Assembly: GCA_023422735.1 (NCBI GenBank)
Contig: JAFAGL010000152.1
Span: 1-9,164, forward strand
Length of the DNA stretch: 9,164 nucleotides
Reading direction: 5' to 3'
Origin: Pseudomonadota bacterium
GTDB taxonomy: Bacteria; Pseudomonadota; Alphaproteobacteria; Rhizobiales; Rhizobiaceae
The position numbers were made by a program, and so were the translations under genes. Numbering within the stretch: position 1 is the stretch's first letter; each line of letters opens with the position of its first letter. This document shows positions 5,996-9,164 of the stretch, one piece after another. The notes under the pieces were generated by a model that worked only from the letters and a program-made list of their open reading frames with translations, was not told where the DNA came from and did no database searches.

Positions 5996-7000
5996 CTAAT
6001 CCGAGGCTTGCTGCGATAGATCAATCTCACTGAGATAGCGCACCACGGTGAAATGGCTCGTCGCCGCTGTCAAAACGCCGATCACGAGAACAACCAGACC
6101 CACTCCGAGATAGCCCGACATGCCGATGGCGAAATTGCCGAACAAGGCTGTCGCCTGATCTGCCTGTGGCGTTGCCAGATTGCGCGATGACCACCAGCCG
6201 AAGATCAGAAACACCAGGATGGCGAGAACGCCGCCCACCAGAGCGCCCTTCATGCCCGTCAACAGGAAATGCTTGCGAAATTCCGCCGCGATGAAGCGCG
6301 CCTCGGCACCCACAAAATGCAGCACCTCGATGATGTGGCCGTTGCCGGCCATGGCGCCGCGTGTGGCGAACACGACGGACAGCACGGTTGCCGACAACAT
6401 CAAGACCAGCACCGACAGGCCAATCGTCACCGTGGTCCGCGCCATGGCCACCAGACGGTCGACCCAGGTACGGTGGTCATCCAGTGAAGCTGTGGCAATC
6501 TCGGATGTCAGCATGCTGCGCATGGTTCCAAAATCCGGCGGATTTCGCTCGTCGATCGTCACGACGACAAGGCGCGGCACCGGCAGATCCTCGATGTTCA
6601 GCCCCGAGCCCAGCCAGGGTTCGAGCAACCGCGCGGTTGCCGCATTATCCACGATGCGTGCTTCGCGAACGCCCGCAAAACCTGACGCGATGCGGCTGGC
6701 ATTCGCCAAGGCCTGTTCCATATCGAGCCCATCGGCCGGGCGGATCTGGATGGTCGCTTCACGCGAAATCTGGCTTTCCCACATGGCGGCCGTGTCGCGC
6801 ACCAGAGACACGGCGCCAAGCGTAAGGCACGACAGGAAAGTCATGATGGCGATCACGAAAATCAGGGCGCGGCCGGCGATGTTCTGTTCGGGCACGATCG
6901 GCGCCATGCGTCGGCGCGAGGGTGCAGTTGCAGCGCGCGGCGGCTGGGCAGCTTCCCGAGATGGCTCTTCCGTGTCGAATTCTTCGGCAGGATCAGTCAT
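5996..7000 (-). CDS. ftsX: Cell division ABC transporter permease FtsX
   Basis: A 334-residue FtsX. With FtsE it forms the divisome-linked complex that uses ATP to switch on periplasmic peptidoglycan hydrolases, rather than to transport a solute. Seen: a Pro/Arg/acidic cytoplasmic tail of about 42 residues, transmembrane helix 1 at about 43-66, a periplasmic domain at about 67-187, helices at about 189-212, 249-270 and 292-315, and a short cytoplasmic end. The conserved segment after helix 2 (HIIEVLHFVGAEARFIAAEF at 222-241) matches the coupling loop that contacts FtsE in this family. The ATG at 7000 overlaps the ftsE coding end by 8 bp, which implies translational coupling. The cytoplasmic tail is longer than in E. 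coli models I know, as usual in this order. The partner hydrolase activator is not in the window. Confidence 0.93.
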   Translation of the reverse strand: MTDPAEEFDTEEPSREAAQPPRAATAPSRRRMAPIVPEQNIAGRALIFVIAIMTFLSCLTLGAVSLVRDTAAMWESQISREATIQIRPADGLDMEQALANASRIASGFAGVREARIVDNAATARLLEPWLGSGLNIEDLPVPRLVVVTIDERNPPDFGTMRSMLTSEIATASLDDHRTWVDRLVAMARTTVTIGLSVLVLMLSATVLSVVFATRGAMAGNGHIIEVLHFVGAEARFIAAEFRKHFLLTGMKGALVGGVLAILVFLIFGWWSSRNLATPQADQATALFGNFAIGMSGYLGVGLVVLVIGVLTAATSHFTVVRYLSEIDLSQQASD

Positions 7001-7652
7001 GAACGTCCAAACGTCCTTCGGACAGGATCATGCGGCGGGCATCGACTTGTTCCATGAGCTGCAGGTCGTGCGTGGCGATCACCACCGCTGTTCCAAGACG
7101 ATTGAGTTCGATGAATAAACGCAGCAAACGTCGCGCGAGCGGCGGATCGACATTTCCGGTCGGTTCATCGGCCAGCAGGATTTCCGGCTGTTCGATCAGG
7201 GCTCGCGCGATCGCCGCACGCTGCTTTTCGCCACCTGAAAGCACGGGCGGCAAAACATTCATGCGTTCGCCAAGGCCAACCCACTTCAGCAGGTCGATAA
7301 CGTCGTTACGGTAGCTGATTTCCTCTCGACCGCGAATGCGCAAAGGCAGCGCGACATTCTCATAGGTCGTCATGTGATCGAGAAGACGAAAATCCTGGAA
7401 AACAACGCCGATGCGACGACGGAGCAAAGGCAGTTCTCGGCGCGTAATCAAAGCGCGGTCCTTGCCGAATACGGTGATCAGCCCGCGTGTCGGCTTCAAG
7501 GCGAGAAACAACAAGCGAAGCAATGTCGTTTTGCCAGCACCCGAAGGCCCGGTCAGGAACTGAAACGAGCGCTCTGGAATATGCAGCGAAATATCGCGCA
7601 GGATTTCCGGTCCCATCCCGTAGCGCAGGCCGACATTTTCAAAGCGGAACAC
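6993..7652 (-). CDS. ftsE: Cell division ATP-binding protein FtsE
   Basis: A 219-residue ABC ATPase that powers FtsX at the septum. Seen: Walker A GPSGAGKTT (35-43), Q-loop VVFQD with Q86, ABC signature LSGGEKQR (138-145), Walker B ILLADEPTGNVD (158-169) with E163, and the H-loop ATHD with H195. The start FRFENVGLRYGMGPEIL is the one found in rhizobial FtsE, so translation begins at the GTG at 7652; no in-frame ATG lies just upstream. A GAGG stands 12 nt before that GTG, a long spacing. It is the first gene of the minus-strand cluster ftsE-ftsX-ydcF-plsC, and its last 8 bp overlap ftsX. A full CtrA consensus lies 62-76 nt upstream of its start, which suggests cell-cycle control. Confidence 0.95.
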   Translation of the reverse strand: MFRFENVGLRYGMGPEILRDISLHIPERSFQFLTGPSGAGKTTLLRLLFLALKPTRGLITVFGKDRALITRRELPLLRRRIGVVFQDFRLLDHMTTYENVALPLRIRGREEISYRNDVIDLLKWVGLGERMNVLPPVLSGGEKQRAAIARALIEQPEILLADEPTGNVDPPLARRLLRLFIELNRLGTAVVIATHDLQLMEQVDARRMILSEGRLDVHD

Positions 7653-7709
7653 CGGTGTCCGATACCTCGTGATTGCGATGGATAGCGATGGCGCGCACCA
7701 TCTGCGGAC

Positions 7710-7728
7710 ATGGTTAATGCCGCGTTAA
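7710..7728 (-). promoter_or_regulatory. CtrA binding site upstream of ftsE
   Basis: TTAATGCCGCGTTAA (7714-7728) is an exact TTAA-N7-TTAA, the full binding site of the alphaproteobacterial cell-cycle regulator CtrA. Read on the minus strand, the second half continues as TTAACCAT (7717-7710), the extended half-site described for Caulobacter, so the site points toward ftsE, whose GTG is about 60 nt further on. With about 60% G+C, the chance of this 8-base pattern is about 0.02 per window by simple arithmetic. Binding itself is not shown. Confidence 0.65.
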
Positions 7729-7764
7729 AGAACCGGTGCCGAACCGAAGCAGCTGCGACGAACC

Positions 7765-7780
7765 TGGTCTTAAAAGACCA
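7765..7780. repeat. Short dyad in the ftsE-hpt intergenic region
   Basis: TGGTCTTAAAAGACCA folds as TGGTCT / AGACCA with a TAAA loop, or as a 7-bp stem with a 2-nt loop. It lies 37 nt on the hpt side of the CtrA box. No T tract follows on either strand. It could be an operator half-site pair, but I do not recognise a regulator. Confidence 0.3.
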
Positions 7781-7958
7781 TGCGCGAAGGCGTCAATCCA
7801 GCTTTTCATTCTGGCGAATTCATGTCCAATAAAGTTCCAAACGGCGGACAGGCGCGCGCTTTTGTGAAGCCACATGCTGGTCCATTCGGCTTTGATAGGA
7901 TAACAGGACCGGAAATTGCGGCACACGAAGCTGCCGCTCCAAATCTATTCGAGGTTGC

Positions 7959-8501
7959 ATGCCCACCGTACGCCACAAGGATATCGAAGTGCTGTTCAGC
8001 GCCGAAGATATCGCCAAACGCAATCTCGAACTGGCGAGCCAGATCGCATCGCGCGATTACGAGAATCTGCTCGTGATCTCGATCCTGAAAGGGTCGTTCG
8101 TGTTTGCCGCCGATCTCATCCGCGCGATGCACGAAAAGGGTGCGGCGCCTGAGGTCGAGTTCATGTTCATTTCCAGCTATGGAGCGGGCACGACCAGCGG
8201 TGAGGTCAAGGTTCTGCGCGACATCGACAACGACGTCTCTGGCCGCGATGTGTTGATCGTGGATGACATTCTGGAATCCGGCAAAACACTGAAATTTACC
8301 CGCGACCTGATGCTTTCACGCGGTGCCCGAAGTGTTTCGCTGGCGGTGCTTCTCGACAAATCCGTGAAGCGCCAGCTCGAGCTGGAAGCCGATTATGTCG
8401 GGTTTGAATGCCCAGACTATTTCGTAGTGGGCTACGGAATGGACGTCGCGCACGCCTTTCGCGAATTGCCATTTGTCGGCGTTGTGAAAGCCGAAACCTG
8501 A
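7959..8501 (+). CDS. hpt: Hypoxanthine phosphoribosyltransferase
   Basis: A 180-residue purine phosphoribosyltransferase that joins hypoxanthine (and often guanine) to PRPP to give IMP or GMP, in the cytoplasm. Seen: the LKGSF loop (43-47) that contacts pyrophosphate, the flexible-loop SSYG (72-75), the PRPP motif VLIVDDILESGKTL (98-111) with the paired acids D102 and D103, LLDK with K134 for the purine O6, and PDYFVVGYGMD (152-162), which stacks on and selects the base. Length is normal for the bacterial Hpt family. The start is supported by a GAGG 4 nt upstream. It is divergent from ftsE and convergent with the GNAT gene, with only 4 nt between the stops. Its position beside ftsEX seems positional rather than functional. 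Confidence 0.94.
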   Translation: MPTVRHKDIEVLFSAEDIAKRNLELASQIASRDYENLLVISILKGSFVFAADLIRAMHEKGAAPEVEFMFISSYGAGTTSGEVKVLRDIDNDVSGRDVLIVDDILESGKTLKFTRDLMLSRGARSVSLAVLLDKSVKRQLELEADYVGFECPDYFVVGYGMDVAHAFRELPFVGVVKAET

Positions 8502-8510
8502 GCGTTCAGG
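8497..8510. repeat. Small hairpin spanning the hpt and GNAT stop codons
   Basis: CCTGA-GCGT-TCAGG is a 5-bp stem with a 4-nt loop; the hpt TGA (8499-8501) and the minus-strand GNAT TGA (8508-8506) form part of its arms. Much of the symmetry is forced by two facing TGA codons, and there is no T tract, so a terminator role is doubtful. Confidence 0.25.
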
Positions 8511-8802
8511 CCTTTACGTCGTCCCACTCGGCGCCGTGGCGTTTAAACTCGTTGATGACATATGGGCATGTCGCGCTGATCGTCGCGCCCTCTTTTCTGG
8601 CATCCTGAACCAGACGCTCCACCATTTTGCGAGCGATGTCCTTGCCGCGGAACGCTTCAGGCACGAATGTATGGTCGGCAATCCAGCGCGTGGGCGCTGT
8701 TTTCAGAAAGGTCAGCTCGGCATCCTCACCGTCTGGCATCGTTTTCGAGTAGCGACGGCGCTGCGGCGTATCCATCATGTCGAAGTCAGATATTTCGGTC
8801 AT
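8506..8802 (-). CDS. Small GNAT-fold N-acetyltransferase (YjdJ/CG type)
   Basis: A 98-residue protein of the minimal GNAT subgroup (GCN5-related, human GTLF3B/yeast YjdJ-like), which keeps only the acetyl-CoA-binding half of the fold. Seen: a beta-rich start, then HTFVPEAFRGKDIARKMVERLVQDARKEG (about 44-72), where FRGKDIA is the CoA pyrophosphate loop in place of the usual Q/RxxGxG/A, and the ending SATCPYVINEFKRH, like the CPFV..F/W..HP end of the family. The substrate is unknown. An ATG at 8874 opens the same frame, but that codon lies in a terminator stem; the ATG at 8802 has AAGGG 6 nt upstream, so I chose it. It converges on hpt. Ordinary base composition. Confidence 0.85.
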   Translation of the reverse strand: MTEISDFDMMDTPQRRRYSKTMPDGEDAELTFLKTAPTRWIADHTFVPEAFRGKDIARKMVERLVQDARKEGATISATCPYVINEFKRHGAEWDDVKA

Positions 8803-8873
8803 CGCTTGCCCTTGAAGATCGAGCTTGTCCATGCAACCAGATCGCTGCCCCATTGGAAAGCCTTTGAAACACA

Positions 8874-8901
8874 AAAAGCCCGCGCCGAAGCGCGGGCTTT
8901 T
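8874..8901. terminator. Strong bidirectional rho-independent terminator with a UUCG loop on the minus strand
   Basis: AAAAGCCCGCGC (8874-8885) and GCGCGGGCTTTT (8890-8901) make a perfect 12-bp stem with a 4-nt loop. On the minus strand the loop reads TTCG closed by C-G, the very stable cUUCGg tetraloop, and the stem is followed by a T-rich run (TTTTTGTGTTT). It starts 17 nt after the PRC-barrel stop and so ends that transcript. The plus strand also has TTTT and could act in reverse. Confidence 0.9.
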
Positions 8902-8917
8902 CTGAATAATAAACCGA

Positions 8918-9164
8918 TTAGTTGTTCATCAAGCGCTGCTGATCACGCTCATTTTCCCAGGTGTCGGCGTTATACTCCGGCTGGGCTTCGAGCTGCTCCT
9001 TGGTGAAGTTCGTGTAGAGATAACGATTGTTATCTTCATCCTGCATGAACTCGAGGTCGTCGAAGCCAACGGCAACCGGCTTTTCGCCAATGCCCAGGAA
9101 ACCGCCGACATCGATGATCACGGCATCGACCTTGCCATCTGCGGTCATGACGATGTCGCCAATG
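8918..9164 (-). CDS. PRC-barrel domain protein, C-terminal part
   Basis: The last 81 residues of a protein whose beginning lies beyond the right edge; the frame is open through 9164, and the ATG at 9148 is an internal methionine of the usual GDIVMTADGKVDAVIIDVGG sequence. The fragment carries the PRC-barrel half with VDAVIIDVGGFLGIGEKPVAV and LEFMQDEDNNRYLYTNFT, followed by an acidic, Gln/Asn-rich tail (KEQLEAQPEYNADTWENERDQQ). Homologues in Hyphomicrobiales are commonly exported proteins with an N-terminal signal peptide, which cannot be seen here. The PRC barrel is a small beta-barrel first known from the photosynthetic reaction centre H subunit; the function in these proteins is unknown. 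A strong terminator follows its stop. Confidence 0.88.
   Translation of the reverse strand, partial: IGDIVMTADGKVDAVIIDVGGFLGIGEKPVAVGFDDLEFMQDEDNNRYLYTNFTKEQLEAQPEYNADTWENERDQQRLMNN

Larger units (their letters stand above)
7653..7958. other. Divergent intergenic region between ftsE and hpt
   Basis: This 306-nt stretch is the longest gene-free region of the window. It contains a CtrA box (7714-7728), a 16-nt hairpin dyad (7765-7780) and the ribosome site of hpt (GAGG at 7951-7954, 4 nt before the ATG). An open frame runs from ATG 7780 (or 7822) in a different frame from hpt and ends at 8076 inside it; I recognise nothing in it and do not call it a gene. No convincing -35/-10 pair for hpt was found. 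Confidence 0.6.

Noticed and set aside
6180..7118. 312-residue open frame antisense to ftsX
   Set aside because: Low-complexity Arg/Ser/Thr-rich translation typical of a high-GC shadow frame; ftsX on the opposite strand is clear.
7780..8076. 98-residue open frame (or a shorter one from 7822) upstream of and overlapping hpt
   Set aside because: No ribosome site, no recognisable domain, and it runs into hpt in another frame. A short regulatory peptide cannot be fully excluded.
8803..8874. 24-residue N-terminal extension of the GNAT protein
   Set aside because: Its ATG lies in the arm of the strong terminator at 8874-8901, while the 8802 ATG has a well-placed AAGGG.
8918..9148. Complete 76-residue protein starting at the ATG at 9148
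   Set aside because: The frame is open to the window edge and the residues before that Met (IGDIV) match the PRC-barrel family, so the Met is internal.

Overview
This window looks like an ordinary stretch of core chromosome from an alphaproteobacterium, most likely of the order Hyphomicrobiales (Rhizobiales). I infer this from the gene content, the protein flavour (FtsE, FtsX, HisC, TyrC, DUF2125 and PRC-barrel proteins close to what I know from Brucella and rhizobia), a moderately high G+C content judged by eye, and a full-consensus CtrA binding site. I cannot name a genus. I see no transposase, phage gene, CRISPR array, tRNA or rRNA, and no island of odd composition.

Layout. 1-470 (minus): 5' part of metX, homoserine O-acyltransferase, cut by the window edge. 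471-639: divergent promoter region. 640-2690 (plus): hisC-tyrC, an aminotransferase and an arogenate/prephenate dehydrogenase with an 11-nt gap, which together can make tyrosine and share the aminotransferase with histidine synthesis. 2687-3667 (minus): a membrane-anchored DUF2125 protein, convergent with tyrC and sharing its stop-codon bases. 3783-4310 (plus): a ChaC-like gamma-glutamylcyclotransferase. 4311-7652 (minus, transcribed right to left): ftsE-ftsX-ydcF-plsC, an apparent envelope and division operon. 7653-7958: a 306-nt divergent regulatory region with the CtrA box. 7959-8501 (plus): hpt, purine salvage. 8506-8802 (minus): a small YjdJ-type GNAT protein. 8874-8901: a strong bidirectional terminator. 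8918-9164 (minus): C-terminal part of a PRC-barrel protein, cut by the right edge.

How the genes fit together. Three themes lie side by side: amino-acid synthesis (metX, hisC, tyrC), envelope and division (ftsEX, ydcF, plsC, probably DUF2125), and small metabolic or salvage enzymes (ChaC-like, hpt, GNAT). The most informative regulatory signal is TTAA-N7-TTAAC on the minus strand about 60 nt before ftsE. It suggests that the cell-cycle regulator CtrA controls ftsEX and perhaps the downstream ydcF and plsC.

The window is tightly packed. All three convergent gene pairs meet with 4 nt or fewer between stop codons, and at one of them the overlapping stops lie in the loop of a perfect 8-bp hairpin. 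I found no clearly new multi-gene system. The points worth a second look are the CtrA site, the stop-codon hairpin, the orphan Shine-Dalgarno of the ChaC-like gene, and the inverted repeats ahead of plsC.
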